From positions 6,014,001-6,078,000 of the forward strand of contig NZ_CP151803.1 in the NCBI RefSeq assembly GCF_038446955.1: 64,000 nucleotides of DNA, read 5' to 3'. The notes beneath the pieces are model-generated. The model ran no database searches and was not told where the DNA came from. It saw only the letters and a program-made list of their open reading frames with translations. The number at the start of each line of letters is the position of its first letter. Positions within the stretch are counted from its first letter, which is position 1. Below, piece by piece: positions 18,601-28,200 of this stretch. The translations under genes and the position numbers were made by a program. The stretch is from Pedobacter sp. FW305-3-2-15-E-R2A2. GTDB taxonomy: Bacteria > Bacteroidota > Bacteroidia > Sphingobacteriales > Sphingobacteriaceae.

Positions 18601-18920
18601 AACAATATCGCGGCACCCAGGCGAATCGTAATGCCTTCTTTCTTGTCCGTTTTCATGCTGATCATCGCAGCTTCTACGGAATAAGGTCCGCCGATGCGAA
18701 GATTGGGTAAATAATAGCGCCCTTTGGCATCGGCCGAGGTGGCATATTTAGTACCGGATGGTTGATGGATGGCAATCACCGAAGCGCCAGGCAAAGCTTG
18801 TCCGCCGGCGTCATAGACCGTTCCATTCAGGGTACCGCTGGTTTCCTGAGCTGTTGCTACAAAGGGTAGCATCAGCATCAGGAATACACTTATTTTTTTG
18901 AGTATCTTATTTAAAATCAT
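15669..18920 (-). CDS. Oar-like TonB-dependent receptor
   Basis: A 1083-residue outer-membrane receptor. The signal peptide ends VATAQ. A carboxypeptidase-regulatory-like domain follows (about 30-110; LNGTVYDAGGQALPGASV), then a plug with RNMPTVSRSITDITR and VTIDGAINNDA, and a long beta-barrel ending in the aromatic YTF. The plug resembles the Oar/OmpA-related subgroup rather than SusC. It is the second TonB-dependent receptor of this operon, 21 bases after a fasciclin lipoprotein gene and 3 bases before the TIG/NHL gene. No SusD partner is present. The substrate is unknown; import energised by TonB-ExbBD is inferred from the family. Confidence 0.9.
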   Translation of the reverse strand: MILNKILKKISVFLMLMLPFVATAQETSGTLNGTVYDAGGQALPGASVIAIHQPSGTKYATSADAKGRYYLPNLRIGGPYSVEAAMISMKTDKKEGITIRLGAAILLKFALTDQAQQLGEVVIKATKRGAQASTYGTGKNISADQVRNMPTVSRSITDITRQVPQASKDNSFGGTNFRYNNVTIDGAINNDAIGFSPSLGGQSGTSGMAGSSTRTNPVSLDAIEDMQVYLAPYDVKIGNFTGGSVNAVTRSGTNTLSGSAYGFGRNASLTGKDRVGTLGKMNNDFYDYQAGFRLGFPIIKNKLFFFTNEEFTRRRDPLQLLAGRAETSHILSGDDAKAISAANFLDAGTAGEFNTYSKSRKFFNRLDWNINDKHQLAIRNNTIVSEATHMDRDQQDFRFSSMAFLQKNNQSSTVAELKSRFSNNLSGNLLAGYTMVNDSRDPSADPSLPQVQIAGRTPGTTIYLGTDREASIFDMKQRTLELTANLNWNLGKHTLTLGTHNEFYNITYGFVNAWNGRVDYLSIEDYLNNNPYRVRGAYNYQNNNRNDILDHPGAKFNVNLYSLYFQDEIRVSDKLKVIPGLRADMAHLPEMPQLSDKTRTAMDDPFFGSTYTYTPLKRITNNFLNKVQLSPRVGFRYDWMGDQSLILRGGAGLFTGRIPMAWLAYAFYNTGDSYGGFDQKADQKPFVSGSNPLKGGLNGIADFIQENGAATNNRNSGKTQIDLVDNGFVMPQVLRTSLGIDYTTPTQWKFGLEAIYTKNIKDVLFQQLNVQDNPTYYGYDKARLQPVYSGTVDQRFSNTYLLSNTSKGYRYSLTGSISKNIAEVLQASVAYTYGQSKDLSNGVRNSMESNWQLNQSLVPNNPVLANSNFDIRHRIVSTISYNKIWNKGKTNVSLFFSAQSGSPFTYGVVNNSIQGLPQQVSLAYIPNREESIRYFQDHNTGGQLVTAQQQAEAFNAYVDGDEYLSNRRGQFTERNKGRTPWNLQADLHLSHDLFVSGDKKQFITLTADVMNLTNLISKSWGIQYFSPNTFNSTSSVGLTPVLFPPQQNAGGYPSFQFNAPGKPYSVDYYGSRSQVQFGLRYTF

Positions 18921-18941
18921 CTCTGAAATCTTAATTTTTAA

Positions 18942-19943
18942 TTACTGGGTGATCTTCAACATACCAGCAATGGTATGCAGCACTCCGTTTCCGGTAAGTA
19001 CATCCTGTTTTTTTACAGCAATAAATGCGGTATTTCCCGTTCCTTGTAATCTAATTCCTGTAAAAGCACCCGGAACATTGTCATTTGGAATGAGCTGAAT
19101 CTGAATAGAATTCCCATCCATCATCGTCTGATCGCTTTTTCCACTTGCGCTTGTGCTCAGGATATAATCATAGACAAAACGGCGGTCTGTGATGATGTGA
19201 TAGCGCATTAACGCAGCAAGTGTTGCAGGATCTGCGGCATTGATATCAGCCAGACTGGACAACCCATAAGCAGCCATGGCTGCATTTTCAGGCGCGAATA
19301 CGGTAAAAGAACCTTTACCATTGAGTACCGTCATCAAGCCTGACCGTTGAATGGCCTGATAAAACAAACTCAGGTTCCTGTCGGAAGCAATTGCTTCGGT
19401 CACCAGTTCATGTGTATAGGGTTCCAGCATCTGGTCTACCACCTGAATCAATCCATTAGTCGCACGGATATTTTGTGATAAGAGCCTGGAACCGTTAATA
19501 GTAAGCACTGTATCCGGACCTTTTACCCAGTGGGTAACAAATAGCTTTCCTCCGTTTGCAGAGCGGATCTCCTGGTTAAACAGGAAGGGCAGTTTATTCA
19601 ATTCGTAGGTTCCGTTTAACACATGGTAGTTCATAATTGCAGAAATCCGGGAAGGCTCTGCACTAAGAATCGCCACAGCATTTGCGAAGCCCGCCTTGAG
19701 AAAAGCATCATCCGAAGGAGCGATTACCGTAAAAGGGCCTGTTTCCTGCATCTTTGCTTTTAATCCGCTACGATTAAGTCCTGTACTGAATACAGATAAG
19801 TTAAAATTATCTGCAATTACAGCGCTGATTTTATTGCTGTCTTTTCCGGACGACTGTTTTTCCTCTTTTTTGCAAGCAGAAAGGCCCACACTTAATGCGA
19901 GTACAGGCATCAGGATATATTTAAAGTTATTCATTGCGTTCAT
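18942..19943 (-). CDS. Lipoprotein with two fasciclin (FAS1) domains (copy 3)
   Basis: A 333-residue lipoprotein with the lipobox VGLSAC (Cys about 24). Two FAS1 domains follow. The first has GPFTVIAPSDDAFLKAG, MNYHVLNGTYEL and NGLIQVVDQML. The second has GSFTVFAPENAAMAAYG, RYHIITDRR and NGVLHTIAGML. FAS1 domains mediate adhesion or ligand binding at surfaces. This is the third consecutive FAS1 lipoprotein gene, with 26 bases between it and the one before. The three are divergent in sequence, suggesting old duplications with distinct partners rather than recent copies. Confidence 0.88.
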   Translation of the reverse strand: MNAMNNFKYILMPVLALSVGLSACKKEEKQSSGKDSNKISAVIADNFNLSVFSTGLNRSGLKAKMQETGPFTVIAPSDDAFLKAGFANAVAILSAEPSRISAIMNYHVLNGTYELNKLPFLFNQEIRSANGGKLFVTHWVKGPDTVLTINGSRLLSQNIRATNGLIQVVDQMLEPYTHELVTEAIASDRNLSLFYQAIQRSGLMTVLNGKGSFTVFAPENAAMAAYGLSSLADINAADPATLAALMRYHIITDRRFVYDYILSTSASGKSDQTMMDGNSIQIQLIPNDNVPGAFTGIRLQGTGNTAFIAVKKQDVLTGNGVLHTIAGMLKITQ

Positions 19944-19969
19944 GTTAAATCATTCGTGATATCCGGGAA

Positions 19970-21205
19970 TTACAATTTGAAGCCCTTTGGCAGCAGCAAT
20001 CGGTCTACGATATGAACCGGCCCCATAATCGTATTGATATCCGATTCGATCACACTCGCTGCCGGGTAATCTGATCCTTTTACTTTTACTTTAATGACCC
20101 CGCCTTCGTTAGTGAAATCCAATGGCATTTTGTAGGCAGGAAAGGGTGTTGGATAGCCTCCAAGAACCAGCGTATAATCTCCCAGCACCGTATTATTTAA
20201 ATCATTGGAGTAAAAATTAGTGGCATTGGCAGTACCCCTGCCTGCGTTTGGTTCATCATGAGAAAAGAAGGTTCCCCACCTGTGGTATCCAACTAAAGTA
20301 TCGGTTACCAGTCCTCCCTTTACAGCATAGGTATCCCAATCCACATAGGGCAATGGATTCCGGTTATTCAATTCCATCATTTCTTCTACCGTATTGTAGC
20401 CCGCCTTATGGAAAGCATCATCAGTGATGGCAAAAATGGAATGAAAAGTAATGTTATAATCTCCAATCTCGCTTACCTTCAAACCAGCTGTAAAATCATG
20501 TTGAAAATTCCCGTAAGTCAGTTCTGCAAATAAAGCGTCTGTACGGGCAGTCAGGTCGAGATACATTCCGAAACGGCCATCCTCCTGAAGCACCTGCAAA
20601 ATTGTCTTTGTTGGCTTGTGTAAAACACGGTTGACAGGTAAAAGCACGCCGTTCTTTGCCAGAACAGCAGCCGCAGTCCCTGCTTTTTTACCATTTACAA
20701 AAAGCTCATTACCACTTACTTTCAGGTATTGCAGGTAAAAATAAGGAGCAGCTAAAGCTGAGCCCGCAAAGGGGGCTTTTACCCTTAGATAGGGATTTTC
20801 CAACAGGGATTTCCCCGGATAATTATCTACGCTGCTTTTTACATCTTCAGGATTAAAAGCTCCGGTTAGCGTATGGTAAAGTAAGATGCTGTCCAATAAA
20901 GCCGGTTCAGTACTGTTGATTTTCTCCATGGTTAGTCCATCAGCAATAAAGGCCTCATTTGTAGGCACAAGCATCGTATAATACGCCTTATCTCCCTTTT
21001 CTTTCATGATCTTATCCATATTACTCCGCTCCCAGGCGGCTTTGAATAGGGTATAAGGAGAAGTATTCAGTACGTCTTTCAGGCTGGCCGTAATTTCCGG
21101 ATGCGGAACCGGTTGCCCCTCCACTTCGGGCATAAACTCTTTTTTTCTACAGGATGCCAGTGTAAAAAACAGCAGGCAAAAAGTAAGGATATGAATTGGT
21201 TTCAT
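19970..21205 (-). CDS. Lipoprotein with fasciclin (FAS1) domains (copy 2)
   Basis: A lipoprotein of about 411 residues. A TTG-initiated frame reaches 21229, but ATG 21205 gives a standard lipoprotein signal (MKPIHILTFCLLFFTLASC), so I start there. The first FAS1 domain contains YYTMLVPTNEAFIADG and a closing NGVLLPVNRVL. The second region has the FAS1 landmark TFHSIFAITDDAFHKAG and ends GPVHIVDRLLLP, with a long inserted segment in between (about 300-380), longer than a standard FAS1 domain. It follows copy 1 by 20 bases. Likely surface-exposed or periplasmic; ligand unknown. Confidence 0.85.
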   Translation of the reverse strand: MKPIHILTFCLLFFTLASCRKKEFMPEVEGQPVPHPEITASLKDVLNTSPYTLFKAAWERSNMDKIMKEKGDKAYYTMLVPTNEAFIADGLTMEKINSTEPALLDSILLYHTLTGAFNPEDVKSSVDNYPGKSLLENPYLRVKAPFAGSALAAPYFYLQYLKVSGNELFVNGKKAGTAAAVLAKNGVLLPVNRVLHKPTKTILQVLQEDGRFGMYLDLTARTDALFAELTYGNFQHDFTAGLKVSEIGDYNITFHSIFAITDDAFHKAGYNTVEEMMELNNRNPLPYVDWDTYAVKGGLVTDTLVGYHRWGTFFSHDEPNAGRGTANATNFYSNDLNNTVLGDYTLVLGGYPTPFPAYKMPLDFTNEGGVIKVKVKGSDYPAASVIESDINTIMGPVHIVDRLLLPKGFKL

Positions 21206-21225
21206 CTGTTTTGTCTTTAATTTTA

Positions 21226-22317
21226 TCAATTTTTTAAGGCTTGTTCAGGTAGCAATAACACCCCTTTTACTTCATGCAAGACTCCGTTATCAAACAGGTG
21301 ATCTGATAAGGCCGGAGCACCCGCTCCTGCGCTTCCATAGATTACATTGGGATAGGAAGGTGCCGTTCTCAGGTTTACGCCTCCTGTAATCACTTTTGTA
21401 AAAAAGTCTTTCGTCGTAGACACAAATGAAAACCAGGTATCATTCTCAATCTTTTTCGCCAGAAACTCCTGGCCATTGTTGACTTTAAACACCTCAAAAT
21501 CTGAAAGGAAGAAATGGGTTCTGGACAGGATATAACTTCCAAATAACCGTGTTCCATGATATTTCTGTACATCCATCTCAGCAATTGAAGCTTCAGTAAT
21601 CCCTTTTGCTTCCAAGCCTTCATTGTCTGGCGCAAATACCGTGAATGGCCCGGCTGTGGCCAGCTGATCCCAGAATCCAAATTTCTTCAACCCCGCTACA
21701 AAAATGCTATACTTCGGACGGGCTGCTAACCAAGCCTGAATGGTCATTGCAGGTGTATATTTCATTACTTTATTGAGCATGTGCAGGGTTCCATTCGCCA
21801 GGGTTACATCTTTGCGCGTTACCGAAGAACCGTTGAAATAAAGATCATTTACGGCAAAAGCTTCTCCTCCGGGAGCGTAACCTGCCATAGAAGCATATAC
21901 CTCTGTTCCTGCCAAAGTTGCATAACGTACATCTACCCCATTGTGAGGCATATCGCTAAACAACAGGCGTCTGCTCAGAACGTGTCTTTCCACAAGACTT
22001 TTAAGACTATCCTGGTTCATTTTGCTGAAATCTGAGGGACGGTTAATACCCAATTCCCGGAAGGCCGCATCATTAGGCACCAATAAGGTATAGGGCCCGT
22101 TTTCTCTCAGTTTATCTGCCAGTCCGACCTTTTCCACAGCAGCGTAAAAAAGTGTCATGTCATAATTGTTCTTTATAAAATCTGTCGCCAGCCTGAAATT
22201 TTCATTTTCCTTTTCAATTTCCAGATCATTGTGCTTGCAGGACTGGAGAACCAGCAGCAAGAATACGGGGATCAGAAGTAATGACTGTGTTATTGATTTT
22301 CTAGTGTTCATTAGCAT
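21226..22317 (-). CDS. Lipoprotein with two fasciclin (FAS1) domains (copy 1)
   Basis: A 363-residue lipoprotein with the lipobox LVLQSC. FAS1 domain one contains GPYTLLVPNDAAFRELG, VERHVLSRRL and NGTLHMLNKVM. FAS1 domain two contains GPFTVFAPDNEGLEAKG, SYILSRTHF and NGVLHEVKGVL. The start is ATG 22317; an internal ATG two codons later is equally usable. It lies 24 bases downstream of the unknown 398-residue lipoprotein gene and belongs to the ECF/FecR-linked operon. Adhesion or ligand capture for the TonB receptors is an inference from context. Confidence 0.88.
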   Translation of the reverse strand: MLMNTRKSITQSLLLIPVFLLLVLQSCKHNDLEIEKENENFRLATDFIKNNYDMTLFYAAVEKVGLADKLRENGPYTLLVPNDAAFRELGINRPSDFSKMNQDSLKSLVERHVLSRRLLFSDMPHNGVDVRYATLAGTEVYASMAGYAPGGEAFAVNDLYFNGSSVTRKDVTLANGTLHMLNKVMKYTPAMTIQAWLAARPKYSIFVAGLKKFGFWDQLATAGPFTVFAPDNEGLEAKGITEASIAEMDVQKYHGTRLFGSYILSRTHFFLSDFEVFKVNNGQEFLAKKIENDTWFSFVSTTKDFFTKVITGGVNLRTAPSYPNVIYGSAGAGAPALSDHLFDNGVLHEVKGVLLLPEQALKN

Positions 22318-22341
22318 ATTTTTAGAATCTGATCTGCATTG

Positions 22342-23538
22342 TTAATAGATAGGTGGGGCATATTTTCGCTGAATCGTAGTCAGGTAAACGTTACCGTTTA
22401 CAATTTCTATCGTATTCACCGTTGCAAAAGAGCGGGGATTGTATTTTCCGGAATGGATGTTTACAATCATGTTTGGCAACTGTGCTCCATTGTCATTTCC
22501 CAACAGTGTCGATTTGCCATCCAACATACAGTTGATCGGGGCCCAGTTTCCTTCGGTATTCATGAGATAGGGTTCATAAGGATTATTTGCAGGGTTCATA
22601 CCGACCGCCATCAGGTCAAAACGTTGCCAGATATTGGTGTATATCCCATCTGATTTAGGATCTGCGAACAGTGGAAAGCTATAATATTTACTCACCTCCA
22701 GAACTTCAGAATTCCTTGTCAGCTGGCCCATGAATTTATAAGTACTGGAATAAACCGGACTCAACATCGTTTTCTCACTAGTGAACAGCGATTGAAAAAT
22801 ATTCATGTTGTCCTTGATTCCATATCTCAATGAACCTGATTTTCTATTCGCTTCTTTCAGGTCGTCATTAGACTCCCGAAACCCTTTCGCACTCATGTTA
22901 TAGAAATTCACGTAAACCAGTGAATCCGACAAAGAGAGCTTATGAAAATTTTCTTTTCTCAGGTAGATTCCGTTCTTCTTGGTCAGGAAATTTTTCTGCA
23001 GGATGTGAAGCGTATACACCTCCTTTGAGTCCAGCATAATGGTGGTATCAATCAGCACTTTCTGTTTCAAACGGGATTCCAGATTGAAGAAAGGCACATT
23101 ATTTACCGGGCGGAACATAAATACAATCCGGTGTTTTCCAGAAGGGATTTGCGCCCAACTGCTCAGGTCAAAGCCGTTCAGGACAGGACCTACGAGGACA
23201 TTTTCCTTTCCCGGATATTCCGGATTTTTGTAAGAAGTGCTACTCCCCACATGAGAAGGATATGGAGGTGCATAAGGCTCCCGCTGATCCAGAAAATCTC
23301 CTTTAATCCCTGCTTTGACCGGCATTCCATCTTTATCCATTTCCGGATCAATCAACATCGTCAGGAAAGGAACTTCTTCATCTTTATTTTCCAGTCCGAC
23401 AACATAATTCAGGTTATTGAAGACCCTTAAATAAGCAGGATCATCTATTTTCGCATAATCGACTTTACTGCAGCCACTGGCGAAAAGCAGGAGAACCGCA
23501 GCGCAGAACAGTATATTTTGTAATCTTAATTGTGGCAT
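22342..23538 (-). CDS. Lipoprotein of unknown family
   Basis: A 398-residue lipoprotein (lipobox LFASGC, Cys about 23) without a family I can name. The mature part looks like an all-beta domain followed by an alpha/beta region. Phrases such as LRVFNNLNYVVGLENKD and IPSGKHRIVFMFR are reminiscent of DUF4397-like ligand-binding lipoproteins, so it may be a distant paralogue of its upstream neighbour. It begins 7 bases after that DUF4397 gene and is followed by three fasciclin lipoprotein genes. Confidence 0.78.
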   Translation of the reverse strand: MPQLRLQNILFCAAVLLLFASGCSKVDYAKIDDPAYLRVFNNLNYVVGLENKDEEVPFLTMLIDPEMDKDGMPVKAGIKGDFLDQREPYAPPYPSHVGSSTSYKNPEYPGKENVLVGPVLNGFDLSSWAQIPSGKHRIVFMFRPVNNVPFFNLESRLKQKVLIDTTIMLDSKEVYTLHILQKNFLTKKNGIYLRKENFHKLSLSDSLVYVNFYNMSAKGFRESNDDLKEANRKSGSLRYGIKDNMNIFQSLFTSEKTMLSPVYSSTYKFMGQLTRNSEVLEVSKYYSFPLFADPKSDGIYTNIWQRFDLMAVGMNPANNPYEPYLMNTEGNWAPINCMLDGKSTLLGNDNGAQLPNMIVNIHSGKYNPRSFATVNTIEIVNGNVYLTTIQRKYAPPIY

Positions 23539-23545
23539 AACGCTT

Positions 23546-25228
23546 CTATTTATTGTGTTTCACAATGATCATTTTTGCTTTTCCGGCATTAGTTGCGGAA
23601 GCTTTTGTACTTCCCACCAATGCAACGGTATAAAAACCAGGCTCATGATTTGGCAATTCTCCTCTCACATACAATTCAGGTCTGGCGATGAGACTTCTAC
23701 CGGTCAGCACCGGAATGTCACTCGCCCAGGTCCCCGGAACTACAGAAGGTGAAGAACGGAAAGCCATAATCTGATAAGGTTTCGCGTCCTGATAAGGTCT
23801 GATATAAGGTGCTACTGTCGCTGCAATTCCTGGTCTCAGGTTATTCACTGCAACAGTATTAAACCCGTACAGACTGGAAAATGCCTGGGCATTATCTGTA
23901 GTCAGGGTGAGGTAAGGAACATCAGGACAAAGATTCAGGAACCGGATACCGAAAGGATATTCCTGTGTAAATCGTGATGAAGAAGCATCATCTCCGGCTT
24001 CCCCAACAAATATTCCACTCAAATCATTGGCAACTGCACTGATCGTTGTTTTCCCGTTTGCGTCCGGATGAACCCAAAAAGAGAAATTGGTATTGGCATC
24101 CAGCTGAAAGGTTTTTGTAGCCAGCACTACACCTGAAGCATCTACCGCTTCGATATTGTATCCACCCACAATCAGGCTTTGGTATGCCGTCTGTGCTGTA
24201 TAATCCATAGGTGCATCCAAAACTTTACCGTTGATCAATACTTTCATTCCCGTAGTACCGGGAACCGCATTTACGGCCTGAACCCTTCCATAAGTGAGGT
24301 TCAAAGGCTCCGAGATGTCATTGATGATGCGGAATGAATTCTGATATCCTTTTACCGTCTCTCCTGGATTACCACTTCTGTATGGAATATCAAATTCCCT
24401 TGCCGCCACTACAATGGTATAAACACCTCCGGGCACATAAGTTTTTACCGGGGCATAGGTTAGTGTGGTACCAAATATCGTTGACGTTGTTGCATCCAGG
24501 ACATCTGGTCCTCCACCGGAAATCTGAATGCCATTTTGCGTCAGTACTTTTAACTGGGCAGCACCATAAGGAAGCTCTACGTATTCAGAATATTGCCCCG
24601 GTAAGATGTTATTAGTTTTACTGCTTACTGCTGTTCCATCCGCCCAGGTCAGGCTCATTGGGCCCAACAGGTCTTCCATTCCCTGATCAGGAAGAACCCT
24701 GGCAGACAAGTTTAAGATCCTGACCTTAAAATTTGCAGGGTTGGCAGGGGAAGCGACCGATCTTGGTATTTTGACAAACGGAGGTTGTCCGGTTACCCCA
24801 AATATCTCAGTAGGCAAAAGGTAATAATCCATCCCTTGCTGAAGATCTTCGCGAACTTCCAGTTCCAATGCGTTTTTTGAAGGGTTATAGACTTTGGTTT
24901 CTACCAATACCTTTGCAACACCCTTATCCAGAAGATTTTGGGGGATATACCAGGTTGTTCCTAATCTGCCATTATCAGGAAAATAAAGCGTTCCGGGATA
25001 CATTCCTCCCTTGGGGTCATTTGGTGCCCTGACCACATAATTCGTCAGGGTATCTCCATTCAGCTGTATCTGATTATAACCTCCAAGATTCACCAGCCTT
25101 ACCGTCGAATTTTTACGGGCATCCGTTACTTTACGATTGTCAGATTGAAAATCTGTTTTATCCTTCTTACAAGCTACAATAGCCAGTAAAAAAACAAACA
25201 GCATATATTTTTTTAGTGCTTTCATCAT
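23546..25228 (-). CDS. DUF4397-containing lipoprotein
   Basis: A 560-residue lipoprotein with the lipobox LLAIVAC (Cys 20). Repeats of the DUF4397 type are visible: TVRLVNLGGYNQIQLNGD, a GGVYTIVVAAREF segment, RVQAVNAVPGTTGMKVLINGK with YQSLIVGGYNIEA, and a final GFYTVALVGSTKAS. The start codon overlaps the TAA stop of the upstream TonB receptor gene by one base (TAATG), a strong sign of translational coupling. It therefore probably acts with that receptor, in the position where SusD would lie in a polysaccharide locus. Its ligand is unknown. Confidence 0.85.
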   Translation of the reverse strand: MMKALKKYMLFVFLLAIVACKKDKTDFQSDNRKVTDARKNSTVRLVNLGGYNQIQLNGDTLTNYVVRAPNDPKGGMYPGTLYFPDNGRLGTTWYIPQNLLDKGVAKVLVETKVYNPSKNALELEVREDLQQGMDYYLLPTEIFGVTGQPPFVKIPRSVASPANPANFKVRILNLSARVLPDQGMEDLLGPMSLTWADGTAVSSKTNNILPGQYSEYVELPYGAAQLKVLTQNGIQISGGGPDVLDATTSTIFGTTLTYAPVKTYVPGGVYTIVVAAREFDIPYRSGNPGETVKGYQNSFRIINDISEPLNLTYGRVQAVNAVPGTTGMKVLINGKVLDAPMDYTAQTAYQSLIVGGYNIEAVDASGVVLATKTFQLDANTNFSFWVHPDANGKTTISAVANDLSGIFVGEAGDDASSSRFTQEYPFGIRFLNLCPDVPYLTLTTDNAQAFSSLYGFNTVAVNNLRPGIAATVAPYIRPYQDAKPYQIMAFRSSPSVVPGTWASDIPVLTGRSLIARPELYVRGELPNHEPGFYTVALVGSTKASATNAGKAKMIIVKHNK

Positions 25229-28200
25229 TAAAACAAATTATAAGTGAAACCCATCATAAATTCGCTGCCACGTTTATAGCCACGGTTCAGGTATTCGTTT
25301 CCATACCAGGTACCACCTGTTCCCGGATTCGCATATACCGTTCTGATAGATGGGTTCAGCAGGTTTTTCATGTAACCTTTAAAAATCACGTTCTTAAAAA
25401 TCCGCTGACTGAATACAAAATCAAGGACTGGAACCGGACGGGTATACAGGTCAGGCTCACCTGTCAGGTTGATCTGTACCAGACGCTCCCCTACCATGTT
25501 AAATGTTCCGGTAAGACTTGTTCCGGAGCGTTTGTTATTATAGTTCAACCATCCGTTAAGGGAATACGGTGCTTGTTCAAACAGCGGACTATTGCTTGGC
25601 GTATGTCTGTCCAGGGAACGGTTTGCTTCCAAACGCTCCGGTGATTTTTTAATCTGACTTTGGGCAAGCAGCAGGTTGGTACCGACAAAGAAATTCTGAA
25701 GCGGGTCCCAGATTCTGCCCAGGTCCTTTACAATTTCCAGCTCCAATCCCCATACTTTACCAATGTTGGGATCATTTTCGAACCTGATGGTTGGATATTC
25801 CGGATAGGTCGCTGCCAGACCACTCGTTTGCAGACTAAATACTTTATACAATTGGTTTTGAATCCGCTTTCCGAATAGAGATACGGCAACCACTTCGCCG
25901 TTGTTCGGGAAATACTCCCAACGGAAATCCAGGTTTTGTGTGTACTGGTTGATCAGGTTTGGATTTCCTACTACCAATCCCATTTGGAAAGCATCAAATT
26001 CGAATACGTTGGTGATCTCTCTAAGCTCAGGTCTGGCCAATGTGGTATTGTATCCAGCTCTGAAATTCATTTTATCTTTAAAATTGTAGGTCGCGTTTAA
26101 GGAATAGTAAGGCTTGTATCCTGTCTTATAAACAGAGTTAGGACTCGTTAAAGACAATGGAATCCTTGTCCCACCTGCTCCCGGAGCAGTTAGTGCAGGA
26201 TCTAAAAATACACCTGCCGTATCTACTGCCGATTGAATATTGGTAGATTCAAAACGTACACCTCCGGTTAACCTCAGGTCTTTTGTGACTTTCAGGTCGA
26301 CCATTGCATAGGCTGCCTTGGTTTCAAAGAAACCAGTATAATTGTTCGGGGATTTCTGACTATTGTATAAAAATCCACCCACCGGAGCTGCACCTTCTCC
26401 GGTCCCTGGGGCCATCGGACGAATCCCGATCACCTCCGGGCTTACCAAACGGTCCAAATTTCCTTCTACCCTATATAATGGCAATGCGCCTAAAGAAGAG
26501 AAGTTAGAGCCTGGAAGAAACAACACATTCTCTGTGAAATCACGGTCGCGATTCAGGTAATTGACCCCGGTTTTAAATTCCTGCTTCTCCCCAAAGAGTT
26601 TAAAAGGAATGCTGATGTCTGCTTTATAGTTATAATTCTTCTCATCCAGATTTCTGTAACGTCGTCCGTTAGGCTCTGCCTGGATAATGCCATACGCACC
26701 AAATCCATTTACATAACCAGACGACAATGCATATAAATGATCTGAGCTCACCTGGTCATTGACCCCGCTATTGGGACCTGTCGTTGGTTTGCCATAATAA
26801 GCATCCCCTTTAGGCATATAGTCTGCCAGGGTTACAAAGCGATAATCCGGATCATTTTGACCTGCTCTCGAGGAAGCAATGTTATAACTTAGCCTTGGCG
26901 CATACTCACCGGTCAGGAATTTATGCTCTCCCTGAAGGTTAAAAGTATTGAGCTTACGGTAAGATTGTTTAAGCGAGTAGATCGTACTGCGGACATCACC
27001 AGGCAGTCCGGTGTACTCATAGCCCCCAAACATATTGGTCGCCTGTGTTTCACCACCCCAGCTGCCCAGGTATTGCATGCTGATTTCATGCTGCGGGCTA
27101 AAACGGTAAGTTAAACCCAATAAAGTTCCATAATTCAGGGTTTCTGTTCCTGTATTCTCTTTATAGGTTTGATATTTACCCATATATAAGCTATTTGGGG
27201 TAATGTAGTTGGGTATATTCCTTGGGCTGCTCACCTGTGGATTACCTGTTACTACTCCCTGATAGATACTATACTGCTGGATGTCACCCCCAGAAATATC
27301 TGTGGTACGGCGGTAATAATTCCCACCTGCAATTACCCCTAGTTTATGTTTTTTAAACAGGGTATAGCTATTTCCGAAAGTAGCCGAGTACAACTGATTT
27401 AGAGGACTTTGTTTGTAACGCGTGGTCATTACCGGATCAAAACCCTGCATAATTCCATTGATCCTTTTCACTTCCTGTTTCATCTCCGGACTGTATCCGC
27501 TGTTGGCGATCATGCTCTGGATTTGCGGAAGTCCGCCTTTGTATTGTGTGGCCAGATTTAAGAAATCGGAGGATAAGTTTTTCTTGTTGATTTTATCGCC
27601 TAAGAAACCCATATCACTATTGAAAAAGCTATTGTGTTGTCCGCCGATACCAATATTGGAATTGAAACCAGATTGAATAATTACATCAAAGACCATACTG
27701 TCTGGTACGGATTTCGTTTTTAGCTCTACAATTCCGGCAGCAGCATCTGCAGGTTTATCCGGGGTCACCGTTTTATAAATCGTGATGTTGTCTAAAAGTG
27801 AGGCCGGAACCAGGTCCAAAGGAATGGAACTGCGGTCCGGATCAGAAGAAGCCAGACGGACACCATTTAATTGTCCGATCACACTTCTATCTCCCAAACC
27901 ACGAATCGCCACATATTTATCATCTGTGATGGTCACTCCTGAAACCCTTTGTAAAGCCTGAGTGGTGGTAATACTTCCGGTACGTTCTATCTGAACCGCT
28001 GAAATCGCATCCTGTACAACGGCCGATTTTTTACGTTCGTCCAATACAGCAACTTCGGTATTCGTTTTTCTTCTGGCCTGAACGGTTACTTCACTGAGTT
28101 GAGTAGAAGAAGCAATAAGATTGATATTCAGCTCTTTTGTCGCCGCATCCACTTTAATTTCCCTGCTTTGGTATCCCATGTAAGAAACGACAAGAATGCC

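Noticed and set aside
21206..21229. TTG start for the second fasciclin lipoprotein
   Set aside because: It would put eight charged residues before the lipoprotein signal; ATG 21205 gives a standard signal and lipobox.
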